Shown in pieces: positions 36,338 through 46,960 of a stretch of DNA of 64,000 bases. The stretch comes from Alicyclobacillus acidiphilus NBRC 100859 (GTDB lineage Bacteria; Bacillota; Bacilli; Alicyclobacillales; Alicyclobacillaceae). The stretch is from contig NZ_BCQI01000002.1 of assembly GCF_001544355.1 (NCBI RefSeq), forward strand, positions 62,001 through 126,000, in the 5' to 3' direction. The first letter of the stretch is position 1; each line of letters opens with the position of its first letter. The position numbers and the translations under genes are program-made. The notes under the pieces were generated by a model that searched no databases, was not told the origin of the DNA, and was given only the letters and a program-made list of their open reading frames with translations.

Positions 36338-36895
36338 TGGGGCGTCTGAATCGAGGTGGGGCGTTTCGTTCACGGCGATGACGCGGAACGTCCCGTCTTC
36401 GACGCCGAGTTTGGTAATGCTCGTGTTGTCGATGGGGCCGTCTTGCAGACCAAGCCAGCGCAGTGCGGCGCGTACGACACCGCCGTGCGTGGCGCAAACG
36501 ATGAGTCCTTCGTGATGGGTCTGGCCGATGCCAGTCAAAAACGATGCCACTCGTTGCTCGATATCGTGCGACGATTCCGCATCCGGGGCGCCGTTGGGGA
36601 ACCGTTTGTTGCTCTCGGTGCGCAACAGGCCCTCCGCTTGGCCGAAGTACTGTTCCCGCAGGTCGGGCGTCGTCGTGATGTCGGCGCCGGTCACGGCCGC
36701 GATGCACTTCGCCGTATCAAACGCTCGGGTCAAATCGCTGCTGTACATGTGATCCACAGGAACGCCGCGCAAACTTGCCGCCAGCCGTGCGGCTTGCTCT
36801 TTGCCGGTATCGTTCAACGGTACGTCCGTCCAGCCTTGGACGCGTCCTTCCACATTCCAATCTGTCTCTCCGTGACGAATGAGCCAGATTTCCAT
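36314..36895 (-). CDS. Histidine phosphatase family protein (phosphoglycerate mutase-like)
   Basis: This 193-residue member of the branch-2 histidine phosphatases has the catalytic RHG motif in [11 protein letters not shown] (about residues 4-14), [12 protein letters not shown], and the second histidine in [10 protein letters not shown] (about 148). Members include cofactor-dependent mutases and broad-specificity phosphatases such as PhoE/CobC; the substrate is not clear here. ATG 36895 has AAAGGAGG upstream. A longer frame from 37012 is not needed. Confidence 0.88.
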   Translation of the reverse strand: MEIWLIRHGETDWNVEGRVQGWTDVPLNDTGKEQAARLAASLRGVPVDHMYSSDLTRAFDTAKCIAAVTGADITTTPDLREQYFGQAEGLLRTESNKRFPNGAPDAESSHDIEQRVASFLTGIGQTHHEGLIVCATHGGVVRAALRWLGLQDGPIDNTSITKLGVEDGTFRVIAVNETPHLDSDAPSTAEGIS

Positions 36896-37005
36896 TGGCG
36901 TTCCTCCTTTCGTCCAGAGCCAGTATAGCAAGGATTTATGACGCTGTGATACAATGATTGCGGTTTTATGCCTAGAATGATTGGGACACATGGGAGGAAT
37001 GGCCA

Positions 37006-37446
37006 GTGCCAAATCCCTATCTATTGTTGATCAACGGGCCAAACTTGAATCGGTTGGGCGTGCGCAAACCCGATACCTACGGGACGCGAACGCTTCAAGA
37101 CGTGGTCGATCTCGTTCGCGAGACAGCACAGGGGTATGGCGTGGAGGTCTTAGATAAACAATCCAATCATGAGGGCGAGCTGATCGATTTCTTGCAGCAG
37201 CATGGACCAGAGGCGCTTGGGATCATCATCAATCCTGGGGCGTTTGGCCATTACGCGTACGCCTTGCGAGACTGTTTAGAGGATATCGACAGACCGACCA
37301 TCGAGGTTCACATTTCAAACGTGCATAAGCGTGAAGCGTTTCGACACCAGCTCGTGTTGGCTGACGTCGTGCAAGGCCAGGTTGTCGGCTTGGGAACGGA
37401 TGGTTATCGTTACGCAGCCATCGCGCTATGTCAATTGAATCCATGA
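37006..37446 (+). CDS. aroQ: 3-dehydroquinate dehydratase, type II
   Basis: This 146-residue enzyme forms 3-dehydroshikimate in the aromatic pathway. Seen: INGPNLNRLGVRKPDTYG (catalytic Tyr about residue 25), SNHEGELIDFL, NPGAFGHYAYALRD, and EVHISNVHKREAFRH with the catalytic His near residue 103. The GTG start has a GGGAGGAATGG site. It sits directly before efp, as in Bacillus apart from the missing yqhT. Confidence 0.97.
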   Translation: MPNPYLLLINGPNLNRLGVRKPDTYGTRTLQDVVDLVRETAQGYGVEVLDKQSNHEGELIDFLQQHGPEALGIIINPGAFGHYAYALRDCLEDIDRPTIEVHISNVHKREAFRHQLVLADVVQGQVVGLGTDGYRYAAIALCQLNP

Positions 37447-37472
37447 AGGATATCGACTTTGGAGGGTAATGG

Positions 37473-38030
37473 ATGATCTCAAGCAACGATTTTCGGACAG
37501 GCACCACCATTGAATACGACAATGCGATTTGGCGCGTGATCGAGTTCATGCACGTCAAGCCGGGAAAGGGCGCGGCGTTTGTTCGCACGAAGCTGAAGAA
37601 CGTTCGTACCGGCGCCGTCAAAGAGCAGACGTTCCGAGCTGGCGAAAAAGTGGCGCGCGCGCGCATCGAGACGCGCGAGATGCAGTATCTGTACAACGAC
37701 GGTGAAAACTACACGTTCATGGATACCGAAACGTTCGAGCAGATCAACATCAGCCGCGCTCAACTCGATTACGAAGTCAACTTTTTGAAAGAAAACATGA
37801 ATTGCTACATCGTGATGTACCAGGGCGAATCCATCGGTATCGATCTCCCGAACACGGTTGAGCTCGAAGTCACCCAGACGGAACCGGGCGTCCGTGGCGA
37901 TACGGCGACCGGCGGATCGAAACCGGCCACCGTGGAAACAGGTTATACCTTGCAAGTTCCGTTCTTCGTCAACGTCGGCGACAAACTGATTATCGACACG
38001 CGGTCGGGGCAGTACGTTTCCCGCGCGTAA
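37473..38030 (+). CDS. efp: Translation elongation factor P
   Basis: This 185-residue factor relieves ribosome stalling at polyproline runs. It has three beta-barrel domains. The modified-lysine loop is visible as [14 protein letters not shown] (about residues 27-40), with Lys32 as the expected modification site. The C-terminal [17 protein letters not shown] is typical. The ATG has GGAGGGTAATGG upstream. A strong terminator follows. Confidence 0.98.
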   Translation: MISSNDFRTGTTIEYDNAIWRVIEFMHVKPGKGAAFVRTKLKNVRTGAVKEQTFRAGEKVARARIETREMQYLYNDGENYTFMDTETFEQINISRAQLDYEVNFLKENMNCYIVMYQGESIGIDLPNTVELEVTQTEPGVRGDTATGGSKPATVETGYTLQVPFFVNVGDKLIIDTRSGQYVSRA

Positions 38031-38056
38031 GCCGCAGCGTCAGACCCGCCAACTTC

Positions 38057-38106
38057 AAAAAGGCTGTACCGATTTGCCCAACTGGCAGTCGGTACAGCCT
38101 TTTTTT
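38057..38106 (+). terminator. Intrinsic terminator after efp
   Basis: AAAGGCTGTACCGA (38059-38072) pairs with TCGGTACAGCCTTT (38089-38102) and the T-run continues to 38106. Confidence 0.9.
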
Positions 38107-38167
38107 GTGACATGGACGGCCTGCCGGAAGCATAGAGTACAAGCTAGAAGGCCAGGAGGCGATCCCC

Positions 38168-38440
38168 ATGTTTCAAGTGGTCGACAAGTTGGTATACGCT
38201 ATGGCGTCACTCCGGTTTTTGTCCGGAAGCCTCGAGATTTTGGGTGGTCTCTCGATGCTGTATTTGGGTACGGTCCCCCGCGCGTTGCAGGTGAATGGAT
38301 TGTTGGCGCTTGTGGGGCCTTTCATTCTCATCTCGGTCACGGCAATCGGTCTCGCCGGGATTGCGGGCGAGGTGAAATTGTGGCGGATCGGTTTTATTTT
38401 GGTTGGCGTCGCCTTCATCCTGTACGGCTCGAAAGCCTAG
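38168..38440 (+). CDS. yqhV: YqhV-like membrane protein (DUF2619)
   Basis: This 90-residue protein has three hydrophobic helices (about 10-30, 42-62 and 70-87) and includes RFLSGSLEILGGLSMLY. It lies between efp and spoIIIAA, exactly the yqhV position in B. subtilis, where it is thought to be sporulation-associated. Function is unknown. The ATG follows AGGAGG. Confidence 0.88.
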   Translation: MFQVVDKLVYAMASLRFLSGSLEILGGLSMLYLGTVPRALQVNGLLALVGPFILISVTAIGLAGIAGEVKLWRIGFILVGVAFILYGSKA

Positions 38441-38464
38441 TTCACCTCGCAAGGAATGCAATCC

Positions 38465-38563
38465 TCACGCCTTCTTCTTCATGAAGCTGAACACCAGCGC
38501 CATCAGGAGCACAAAGATGATGAGGAAGACGACAATCCAGCGGATCATGACGGATATGTCCAC
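38465..38563 (-). CDS. Tiny membrane protein, 32 aa
   Basis: On the minus strand GTG at 38563 follows GAGGAGG (complement at 38571-38577) with 7-base spacing. It opens a 33-codon frame: MDISVMIRWIVVFLIIFVLL, a few more hydrophobic residues, then a basic end FMKKKA. It looks like a single-pass membrane peptide. It is too short for standard gene finders and lies between yqhV and spoIIIAA, divergent from the latter. The SD and hydrophobic helix support it; function is unknown. Confidence 0.62.
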   Translation of the reverse strand: MDISVMIRWIVVFLIIFVLLMALVFSFMKKKA

Positions 38564-38642
38564 GACGAAACCTCCTCACGTCAAGCCTCTTAGCTAGTGA
38601 ATGCGCTTGGGTGCGATTGCGTTCCGGCGGATCCGATTATTC

Positions 38643-38672
38643 GCATACCGTTCAATACATGTCCATATACAT
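38643..38672 (+). promoter_or_regulatory. Sigma-E-type promoter of the spoIIIA operon
   Basis: GCATACC (38643-38649), a 14-base spacer and CATATACA (38664-38671) fit the sigma-E consensus with two mismatches in the -10. spoIIIA is known to be transcribed by sigma-E in B. subtilis. The SD of spoIIIAA begins near 38681. Confidence 0.55.
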
Positions 38673-38699
38673 GCACTAGGCGAAGGAGGTGGACAGACT

Positions 38700-39698
38700 A
38701 TGGCGATCCCGCCGAGTGCAGCCGATCCTTGGACCGGAAGTTGGCGCGAGTTGATGGCAATCCTGCCAACCGACGTCCGCGAATCGTTGCGTTGCATCGA
38801 CAGCCGCCTGCAACAGGAGGTTGAGGAGATACGGCTGCGTGTCGGCCAACCAGTCGAGTTGCGCAGCAACCGCGGCAGTTTTCGGCTGGAGAGGGCCGGT
38901 TCGTCCGGCGCGTCCACACGGGAGCCAATCATCCTGTCCTCCATCCAACTTGACCACATTCTTCAGCAGGTCACGCAGTTTTCCATGTATGCGGTTGAGG
39001 AAGATATGCGCAGAGGGTTCATTACCATGCCTGGCGGGCATCGTGTTGGCGTCGCCGGACGGGTCGTGGTTGGGGAAGGGAACCGGGTGAAGGCAATCCG
39101 CAACGTGTCGTCGCTCAACATTCGCATTGCCCGCGAGTTTCCGGGCATTTCGGCGCCTTTGCGACGGGTGCTCGCCCATCCGAAGACTGGGCGGCCATAC
39201 AGCACGTTGATTCTTTCGCCTCCGCGCTGTGGCAAGACGACCATGTTGCGCGACATCGTCAAGCAGTGGAGCGACAATCGCGTCGTGCCACGCGAATTTC
39301 CGGCTACTGTCGTCGTCGTCGACGAGCGTTCCGAAATCGCCGGCTGTATCGACGGCATTCCACAGTTCGACCTGGGTCCGCGAGTGGATGTGTTGGATGC
39401 TTGCCCCAAGGCCGACGGCATGTTGATGGCGATTCGGAGCCTTTCGCCTGAGTTGATTGTCACCGACGAGATCGGACGGCAGGAGGACGCTTTGGCGGTC
39501 CTCGAAGCACTGCATTCTGGTGTGTTTGTCATCGCGACGGCGCACGCCCACAGCGTGGAGGAATGGCGACGCAGGCCGCACATGGGCGAACTGTTTCAAT
39601 CCGGGGCGTTTTCGCGTTACGTCGTGTTGAGTCGCAGGCGCGGTCCAGGCACCATCGAAGCCGTGTACGATGGCGATTTGCGGCCGATCGCACACTAG
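38700..39698 (+). CDS. spoIIIAA: Stage III sporulation protein AA (secretion-like ATPase)
   Basis: This 332-residue ATPase is related to type II/IV secretion ATPases and is needed in the mother cell for the SpoIIIA-SpoIIQ channel. It has Walker A LILSPPRCGKTTMLRDIV (about residues 170-187) and Walker B LIVTDEIGRQEDA. ATG 38700 is chosen because GAAGGAGGTGG is well spaced; the frame extends upstream to 38601 without a good site. It is the first of eight spoIIIA genes. Confidence 0.96.
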   Translation: MAIPPSAADPWTGSWRELMAILPTDVRESLRCIDSRLQQEVEEIRLRVGQPVELRSNRGSFRLERAGSSGASTREPIILSSIQLDHILQQVTQFSMYAVEEDMRRGFITMPGGHRVGVAGRVVVGEGNRVKAIRNVSSLNIRIAREFPGISAPLRRVLAHPKTGRPYSTLILSPPRCGKTTMLRDIVKQWSDNRVVPREFPATVVVVDERSEIAGCIDGIPQFDLGPRVDVLDACPKADGMLMAIRSLSPELIVTDEIGRQEDALAVLEALHSGVFVIATAHAHSVEEWRRRPHMGELFQSGAFSRYVVLSRRRGPGTIEAVYDGDLRPIAH

Positions 39699-39710
39699 GA
39701 GGCCGGGTCC

Positions 39711-40226
39711 ATGCTCAGACTGGTTGGATCGCTTCTGGTGTTGATGTCGACGACGGCCATTGGCTTCCGAATGGCCGCTGCCTATCGCGAACGACCGCGC
39801 GAAATCCGCCGCTTGTTGACCGCGCTCAATCATCTTCAGGCAGAGATCGAGTTTCAGGCCAGACCGCTGCCGAAGGCGTTGACGGAAGTCGGCCATCGGG
39901 GCGAAGGGACGTCCGGCAAACTGTTTCTCGCTGCCGCGGAACACCTTCGCCAGGACGGATCGAACGTGGGTCAGGCGTTCTCCAGCGCCATCTCGGATGT
40001 GCTCGGCCAGAGCGCGCTGCGCCCGTCGGATTTGGAACCTGTTCAAGCCATCGCCAATTCGCTTTCGACCATGGACGCGCGTCACCTCCGATCGCAATTT
40101 GGACTCGCCGCAGACACGCTCAGCCAAGCCGAGGAGGACGCGCGCGAAGAAGCCGCCAAGACGGCAAGGCTATGGCAATACCTCGGCATCCTGGCTGGTG
40201 TGATGCTCGTCATCTTATTGTATTGA
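39711..40226 (+). CDS. spoIIIAB: Stage III sporulation protein AB
   Basis: This 171-residue protein has an N-terminal membrane helix (about 1-20) and a mostly helical body related to GspF-like platform proteins. It includes RPREIRRLLTALNHLQAEIEF and a C-terminal hydrophobic helix (about 155-171). It is a component of the SpoIIIA feeding-tube apparatus. It has a GGAGG site 12 bases after spoIIIAA. Confidence 0.94.
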   Translation: MLRLVGSLLVLMSTTAIGFRMAAAYRERPREIRRLLTALNHLQAEIEFQARPLPKALTEVGHRGEGTSGKLFLAAAEHLRQDGSNVGQAFSSAISDVLGQSALRPSDLEPVQAIANSLSTMDARHLRSQFGLAADTLSQAEEDAREEAAKTARLWQYLGILAGVMLVILLY

Positions 40227-40318
40227 GGTTCACGGGGTACCACAGACCATCCAGCTGACCGTCAGGCCGAGTGGTTCGGCAACGGGTGCGGATCGTTGTT
40301 GAGATTGGAGGCGACAGC

Positions 40319-40522
40319 GTGTCACCGGAGATTCGCGATATTTTTCGGATTTTTGCCGTTGGGTTCATTGCGGCCATCTTTCATACGGTTCTCAAACAGA
40401 GTGGCAAAGAGGACTTTGCGCACTGGGCCACGCTTGCTGGTTTTATCGCCGTCTTCGTGATCGTCATCGGCTATGTCGATCGCCTGTACAACGAAATCAC
40501 CAGCGTCTTTCTGTTGCAGTAG
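40319..40522 (+). CDS. spoIIIAC: Stage III sporulation protein AC
   Basis: This 67-residue protein has two membrane helices. The body IFAVGFIAAIFHTVLKQSGK is characteristic of SpoIIIAC. The GTG start at 40319 has GGAGG 7-8 bases upstream. A longer frame from 40271 adds residues without a ribosome site. Confidence 0.93.
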   Translation: MSPEIRDIFRIFAVGFIAAIFHTVLKQSGKEDFAHWATLAGFIAVFVIVIGYVDRLYNEITSVFLLQ

Positions 40523-40530
40523 GTGAGGAC

Positions 40531-40917
40531 ATGCACATCTTTCAAATGGTAGGCATCGGGTTGACCGCGACCATTCTGTCCTCGGTCATCCGCCAGCAAT
40601 CGCCCCAGTTCGCAACCTTGATCAGCATTATGGCAGGCGCCGTTCTCCTGTGGATGGTTGTCCACTCGATGACCGGAGTGTTTCGGAGCCTTGACGGAAT
40701 CGCCAGCATGGCGAAGCTGAACCAAACGTTTTTGTCGACCGTTCTCAAGATCATCGGCATTGCCTACGTCGTCGAATTCGCGGCGCAGGTGGCCCGCGAC
40801 GCGGGTGAGGGCGCCCTCGGCGGAAAGATTGAACTCGCGGGCAAAGTGGGCATTGTCATACTCGCGCTGCCCATGATCACGGATGTTGTTCAGACGCTCG
40901 TCCACTTGCTGCCGTAG
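40531..40917 (+). CDS. spoIIIAD: Stage III sporulation protein AD
   Basis: This 128-residue membrane protein has about four hydrophobic segments and is related to SpoIIIAC by repeat. It includes QMVGIGLTATILSSVIRQQS and FAAQVARDAGEGALGGKIEL. It is part of the mother-cell channel and lies 8 bases after spoIIIAC, with GTGAGGAC as ribosome site. Confidence 0.94.
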   Translation: MHIFQMVGIGLTATILSSVIRQQSPQFATLISIMAGAVLLWMVVHSMTGVFRSLDGIASMAKLNQTFLSTVLKIIGIAYVVEFAAQVARDAGEGALGGKIELAGKVGIVILALPMITDVVQTLVHLLP

Positions 40918-40932
40918 GGAGGAGGAAATGAC

Positions 40933-42237
40933 GTGCGAAGGCGCATCATTCCCTTCGTGATCCTAGGAGCTGTGGTCTGTATCCTGTTGGGATTTGGAAT
41001 CTCCACCGTGCACGCGGCGGACGCCGAGGGCGGGACGTGGAACAGCTCGAACGCCGTCGCGACAGCGAATTCGTCCGCGAGCGGAACATCGTCAACGGGA
41101 TCCGCTGGTGTGTCGGGGATTGCAGGTGAGAACGCGACGCGAAGCGCCATTCAACAGGCCGCGCAAGCGCAGCTCGACACGTTGCCAACGAAAGATATCG
41201 ATGAGTACTGGAAGGATTTGCAGAATGAGTACGGTGGCTATTTGCCGGACCTGTCCGGCGGCAGTCTGGTGAAGGCGTTGCTCGGCAACGGAGGGCCAAG
41301 CTTGTCGTCGATTGTCCATGGACTCACGGCGTACTTTTTTCACGAGTTGTTCGACGATGCCGGCTTGCTCGGGACGATTCTCATTCTCTCGGTCGTCGCG
41401 GCGATTCTCAAGTCGGTGCAGGGCGCCTTCGAGCGGCAATCCGTGAGCCAAATTGCCGATTTACTGGTCTTTTTCGCGCTGTTGGCCCTGGTCGCGCATT
41501 CGTTCATTGAAACGATCGGCGCCGCGCGTCACGCCATCGAGACGATGAACCACTTCATGCTCGCGACCGTTCCGCTGACCATCACGTTGTTGGCCGCGTC
41601 GGGTTCCATCGCGTCAGCCGCGTTCTTTCAGCCGATGCTGTTGTTTACCGTTCATTTTGTCAGCAATGTGGTCTTCTATCTCGTGTTTCCGCTCATCTTT
41701 TTCTCGGCGATCCTCGACTTGACCAGCACGCTGTCGGAACGGTACCAACTCACGCGGCTCGCTGGACTGTTCCGATCCGTCGGCGTCGCGACCTTGGGGT
41801 TTGCCTTGGCGGTGTTTATCGGGATCACGACGATTCAAGGGGCGGGCAAGGGCATCGCTGACGGGGTCGTTTTGCGCACGATGAAATTCGGGGTCCAGAC
41901 GTTTGTGCCCGTGATCGGCAAGGCGATCTCGGATGCGGCTGAAACCGTGTTGAGCGCGTCGCTACTGGTCAAGAACGCGGTCGGTGTGGCAGGACTCATT
42001 GTCGTTTGCCTTATCGCCGTGTTTCCGGCCATCAAGATCCTGGCTGTTTCGCTCATGTATGGAGGCAGCGCCGCCTTGATGCAGCCGCTTGGCGAAACGC
42101 CGATGGTCGCGTGTCTGGGCACCCTCGGCAAGACGCTGGTGCTGGTCTTTGGATGCGTGGCCGCCGTGGCGATGATGTTCTTTATCGCGATTTGCATCCT
42201 GCTGGCGTCGGCCAATCTGGCGGTGATGACGGCGTGA
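40933..42237 (+). CDS. spoIIIAE: Stage III sporulation protein AE
   Basis: This 434-residue polytopic protein has an N-terminal signal or helix (about 5-25), a low-complexity Ser/Gly segment, and many membrane helices after residue 125. It includes GTILILSVVAAILKSVQGAF and GVVLRTMKFGVQTFVPVIGK. It is proposed to form the permease-like part of the channel. The GTG follows GGAGGAAATGAC. Confidence 0.95.
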   Translation: MRRRIIPFVILGAVVCILLGFGISTVHAADAEGGTWNSSNAVATANSSASGTSSTGSAGVSGIAGENATRSAIQQAAQAQLDTLPTKDIDEYWKDLQNEYGGYLPDLSGGSLVKALLGNGGPSLSSIVHGLTAYFFHELFDDAGLLGTILILSVVAAILKSVQGAFERQSVSQIADLLVFFALLALVAHSFIETIGAARHAIETMNHFMLATVPLTITLLAASGSIASAAFFQPMLLFTVHFVSNVVFYLVFPLIFFSAILDLTSTLSERYQLTRLAGLFRSVGVATLGFALAVFIGITTIQGAGKGIADGVVLRTMKFGVQTFVPVIGKAISDAAETVLSASLLVKNAVGVAGLIVVCLIAVFPAIKILAVSLMYGGSAALMQPLGETPMVACLGTLGKTLVLVFGCVAAVAMMFFIAICILLASANLAVMTA

Positions 42238-42761
42238 GCGGATTGGGCCATTGGTTGGCGCAATTGATTGTCATCGTGGTCATCAGCATCGTCGCGGAAA
42301 TGCTTCTGCCGACGCGCGCCACGGAGAAGTACGTGCGGGCAGTGCTTGGCGTGGCGATGATCGCGGCGATGATCAATCCCATCGTTCCGCTTTTGAAGGG
42401 ACAGTCCGCGAAGGCGTTGGCCAGCACTGCGGCGAGCCTCTTTCAAGGTGCTCCCGCCGCGCCAGCGACGCCGTCGTCGGCGTCGCTTGAGACGAGCTAC
42501 CAGCAGACGCTCGATCACGAGGAAGAAACGTCGGCGGATCGGCTCGTCGCGGCGTCGCTGCGCTCCACGCTGCCTGCCGCGCTGCGAAATGATATTTCGT
42601 CCATCGAGATCGAAAACGCCATGACGCCGTCCGACATGTTGATTCGAGTCAGGCTCGACGGCGGTGGAAAGACGACTGAGGACGATGTGACAGACGCGAT
42701 TTGCGACCTGTTGGCGATCCGCCCGGCACAGGTGGTTGTCACAGTCGACGGAGGGACTTGA
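42234..42761 (+). CDS. spoIIIAF: Stage III sporulation protein AF
   Basis: This 175-residue protein has two N-terminal membrane helices (about 8-25 and 35-55; WLAQLIVIVVISIVAEMLLP) and a soluble C-terminal ring-building-motif-like domain (about 100-175). The GTG start overlaps the spoIIIAE stop (GTGA). It ends one base before the spoIIIAG start. Confidence 0.93.
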   Translation: MSGLGHWLAQLIVIVVISIVAEMLLPTRATEKYVRAVLGVAMIAAMINPIVPLLKGQSAKALASTAASLFQGAPAAPATPSSASLETSYQQTLDHEEETSADRLVAASLRSTLPAALRNDISSIEIENAMTPSDMLIRVRLDGGGKTTEDDVTDAICDLLAIRPAQVVVTVDGGT

Positions 42762-42762
42762 C

Positions 42763-43227
42763 ATGGATTGGCAGCGCTTGGCCAAACAGAAATGGCTCAT
42801 TTTCCTCGCCGCCCTTGGCGTGATCCTATTGTCAGTCAGCACGTTGCTGCCGAAACGGGCGGATCCGGCCACGACGACGACCTTGGGCACGGGTGCGAAC
42901 GTCGACGATTGGATGAACGGAACGACCAACGGCACAGGCGGCGGAGGGACGACGACACCGTTGCCTTCGGTTGCCGAGATCGAAACCTATTACGACTCGC
43001 AACTGGAGCGCATTCTATCAAAAATAGCGGGGATTCGTGCGGTCACGGTGATGGTGACGACCACCCCTTCGTCTGGGAAGACCAGTCAGCCGCAGGTGAT
43101 CGGCGTGCTGGTGACCGTGAACGCCGATAATTTTTTCACGGCAAAATCGGAAATCGTGGAATCAATTACGAATGTGTTGGACGTGCCTGCATATAAGATT
43201 AGTGTAGAGCCTCAAAAGGGAAACTAG
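42763..43227 (+). CDS. spoIIIAG: Stage III sporulation protein AG
   Basis: This 154-residue protein has one N-terminal membrane helix (about 10-28) and a ring-building-motif domain (about 70-150, starting near VAEIETYYDSQLERILSKIA). In B. subtilis AG forms a large ring in the intermembrane space. ATG 42763 has GGAGGG upstream. The linker of Thr/Gly residues is low in complexity. Confidence 0.93.
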   Translation: MDWQRLAKQKWLIFLAALGVILLSVSTLLPKRADPATTTTLGTGANVDDWMNGTTNGTGGGGTTTPLPSVAEIETYYDSQLERILSKIAGIRAVTVMVTTTPSSGKTSQPQVIGVLVTVNADNFFTAKSEIVESITNVLDVPAYKISVEPQKGN

Positions 43228-43251
43228 ACGCTAGACTAGGAGGATGCATGA

Positions 43252-43839
43252 ATGGTAAAGCGACAGACAGTTTGGCTATCAACGATGATGGTGCTATCGC
43301 TGATGTTAATTGGTTACTACACAATGAACAATCAAGCGAGTCCTGCGTCTACCACGGCGACCAACGCGTCATCACAGACATTGACGACGACCCCAGTCGA
43401 ATCGAATGGAACGGATGCGAACAGCGCCAACTCGACGGCAAACTCGTCCAGCACGAACTCGGAAAGTGGACAAATGAGCAGCAGCGACAACTGGTATAAC
43501 GAGTTGCAATCGCAGATCGACAATACCATCAGCCAGAAAATCAGCAATTATCAAGCGGTTATCGCCAACAACAACGCGTCGGCGGAACAGATCACAGCCG
43601 CCGAAAAGGAACTGGGCAAGGAAACAACGCTGTACAATGGGCTGCAGCAGGCCACGGCAGCGGTTGTCGCTGAAGGGTACAAGAACGCGGTGATTGAACC
43701 GGACAACAGTCAGACCACGTTCACGGTGTACGTCCAAGCGAAGTCGCTGTCTCCCGCGGACGCGGTGAAAGTGATGAACGTCGTCAGCCAGCAGTTGGAT
43801 GTATCGATGATGAACATCGACGTGAAGGCGCACCAATAA
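43252..43839 (+). CDS. spoIIIAH: Stage III sporulation protein AH
   Basis: This 195-residue protein has one membrane helix (about 5-24, TVWLSTMMVLSLMLIGYYTM), an Asn/Ser/Thr-rich linker and a YscJ/FliF-like domain (about 80-195). AH binds forespore SpoIIQ to bridge the two membranes. ATG 43252 follows AGGAGG. It is the last gene of the operon, followed by a terminator. Confidence 0.95.
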   Translation: MVKRQTVWLSTMMVLSLMLIGYYTMNNQASPASTTATNASSQTLTTTPVESNGTDANSANSTANSSSTNSESGQMSSSDNWYNELQSQIDNTISQKISNYQAVIANNNASAEQITAAEKELGKETTLYNGLQQATAAVVAEGYKNAVIEPDNSQTTFTVYVQAKSLSPADAVKVMNVVSQQLDVSMMNIDVKAHQ

Positions 43840-43869
43840 GCCAAATTTCCTCGTGAGGCGGGGACAGCG

Positions 43870-43902
43870 AGGGTCGTGCCCGAAGTGGACGGCCCTTTTT
43901 TT
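43870..43902 (+). terminator. Intrinsic terminator after spoIIIAH
   Basis: AGGGTCGT (43870-43877) pairs with ACGGCCCT (43889-43896), with one G-U pair, and is followed by a run of T to 43902. Confidence 0.8.
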
Positions 43903-44018
43903 CGCGTCTTTTCAGGGCCTGCCGCGAGCTCTTCCACATACTTTCTAGAGCGACCAGAGCAGGTATGATATACTTGGACGAGCGTTGTGATTCAGGTTGA
44001 TCAAGGAGAGACCGTACA

Positions 44019-44489
<471 letters not shown>

Positions 44490-44569
44490 GGCCGAATTGA
44501 GACGCTTTGGAAGGAGCCAATTTGGTTCGTCCACGCGTTCTACAGATTTTTACGAGGGGCAGAACAACG

Positions 44570-45913
<1,344 letters not shown>

Positions 45914-45962
45914 CCGAAGCTTGTCATATGATGCATAGACGACACTTGAGGAGGGTATGAAC

Positions 45963-46394
45963 ATGCCAAATATGGAGTATGAGCTTACGGAGCACGGTAC
46001 CGTTCACATTGCGGACGAGGTCGTGCAAATTATCGCTGGCGTCGCGACGAGCGAGATCGAAGGCGTGGCGAGCATGAGCGGTTCGTTTGCAGGCGGACTG
46101 ACCGAATCCATCACTGGCCGGCGAAATCTCGCGAAGGGCGTAAAAGTGCAATTTGCGGAAAATGATCGATCGTGCGCTATCGATATTTACGTCTCCCTTC
46201 GATTTGGCGTCAACATTCCCGACACAAGCTATCAGATCCAAGAGCGTGTGAAGGCTGCGGTGGAGAATATGACCGGATTGCGGGTGGATCACGTCAATGT
46301 ACACGTTGTGGCGATATCTTTTGGAGCAGATGCCGACAATAAGGCGATGGACGCAGACCATATCATAGGTACGGAGCACAACCCTGTGCTGTAA
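45963..46394 (+). CDS. Asp23/Gls24 family envelope stress protein (YqhY-like)
   Basis: This 143-residue Asp23-domain protein has the conserved HIADEVVQIIAGVATSEIEG (about residues 15-34) and DIYVSLRFGVNIPD. YqhY in B. subtilis lies after accBC and is linked to malonyl-CoA balance; here the order accBC-yqhY is the same. ATG 45963 is chosen because GGAGGG (45950-45955) is 7 bases away; ATG 45957 is too close. Confidence 0.93.
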   Translation: MPNMEYELTEHGTVHIADEVVQIIAGVATSEIEGVASMSGSFAGGLTESITGRRNLAKGVKVQFAENDRSCAIDIYVSLRFGVNIPDTSYQIQERVKAAVENMTGLRVDHVNVHVVAISFGADADNKAMDADHIIGTEHNPVL

Positions 46395-46423
46395 GGGCTC
46401 CGTTCGGCTGATGGAGGGGTAGC

Positions 46424-46960
46424 ATGAGCATTTTGGACCGAGTCCTGCTGTTTCTGTTTTCGTTAATCGGTATTGTGGGAGGGATCATGCTCGCGCTCGT
46501 GGGGGCGAATATTCTCTCATACAGCAACGTTTTCGTGTCGACGCCGGAGAATGTCGCAGCCATTATCGTGGGTGTGATCGTCATTCTGCTCTCGCTGCGG
46601 TTTCTCTTCTACCGCGTGGGTCGATCACAGTCGTTCGACTACGTTGCGATGACGGGCGATCACGGCCAAATTCGAATCTCGTATGAAACGCTACAGCAAT
46701 TGGCGAATCGCCGGGGAAGCCAGGTGAAAGGCACAGAAGGATTCGACTCCCGCATTCGGCAGGGACAAGACGGCATCGTGATCTTGGTCAAAATGCAAGT
46801 GCTGCCCGACGTAGACATCGCTTCGCTCAGCAAAGAGGTGCAGACCGCGGTCAAGGAATACGTGGAGCACACGAGCGGCGTGATTGTTGAACGCGTATTG
46901 GTGCATGTCACGGAACTGTCGTCTGCGCCAAGACAAGGGAAGGCGTGGAATTCCGTATGA
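46424..46960 (+). CDS. amaP: Alkaline shock response membrane anchor protein AmaP
   Basis: This 178-residue protein has two N-terminal membrane helices (about 8-28 and 45-65) and a soluble Asp23-like C-terminal part (about 75-170). AmaP tethers Asp23 proteins to the membrane in Staphylococcus. The genes on either side, Asp23-family and DUF2273, are the usual partners. It has a GGAGGGG site. Confidence 0.93.
   Translation: MSILDRVLLFLFSLIGIVGGIMLALVGANILSYSNVFVSTPENVAAIIVGVIVILLSLRFLFYRVGRSQSFDYVAMTGDHGQIRISYETLQQLANRRGSQVKGTEGFDSRIRQGQDGIVILVKMQVLPDVDIASLSKEVQTAVKEYVEHTSGVIVERVLVHVTELSSAPRQGKAWNSV

Noticed and set aside
38676-40127. A 483-codon minus-strand open frame opposite spoIIIAA/AB
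   Set aside because: Antisense to two certain spoIIIA genes; composition typical of a shadow; no SD.
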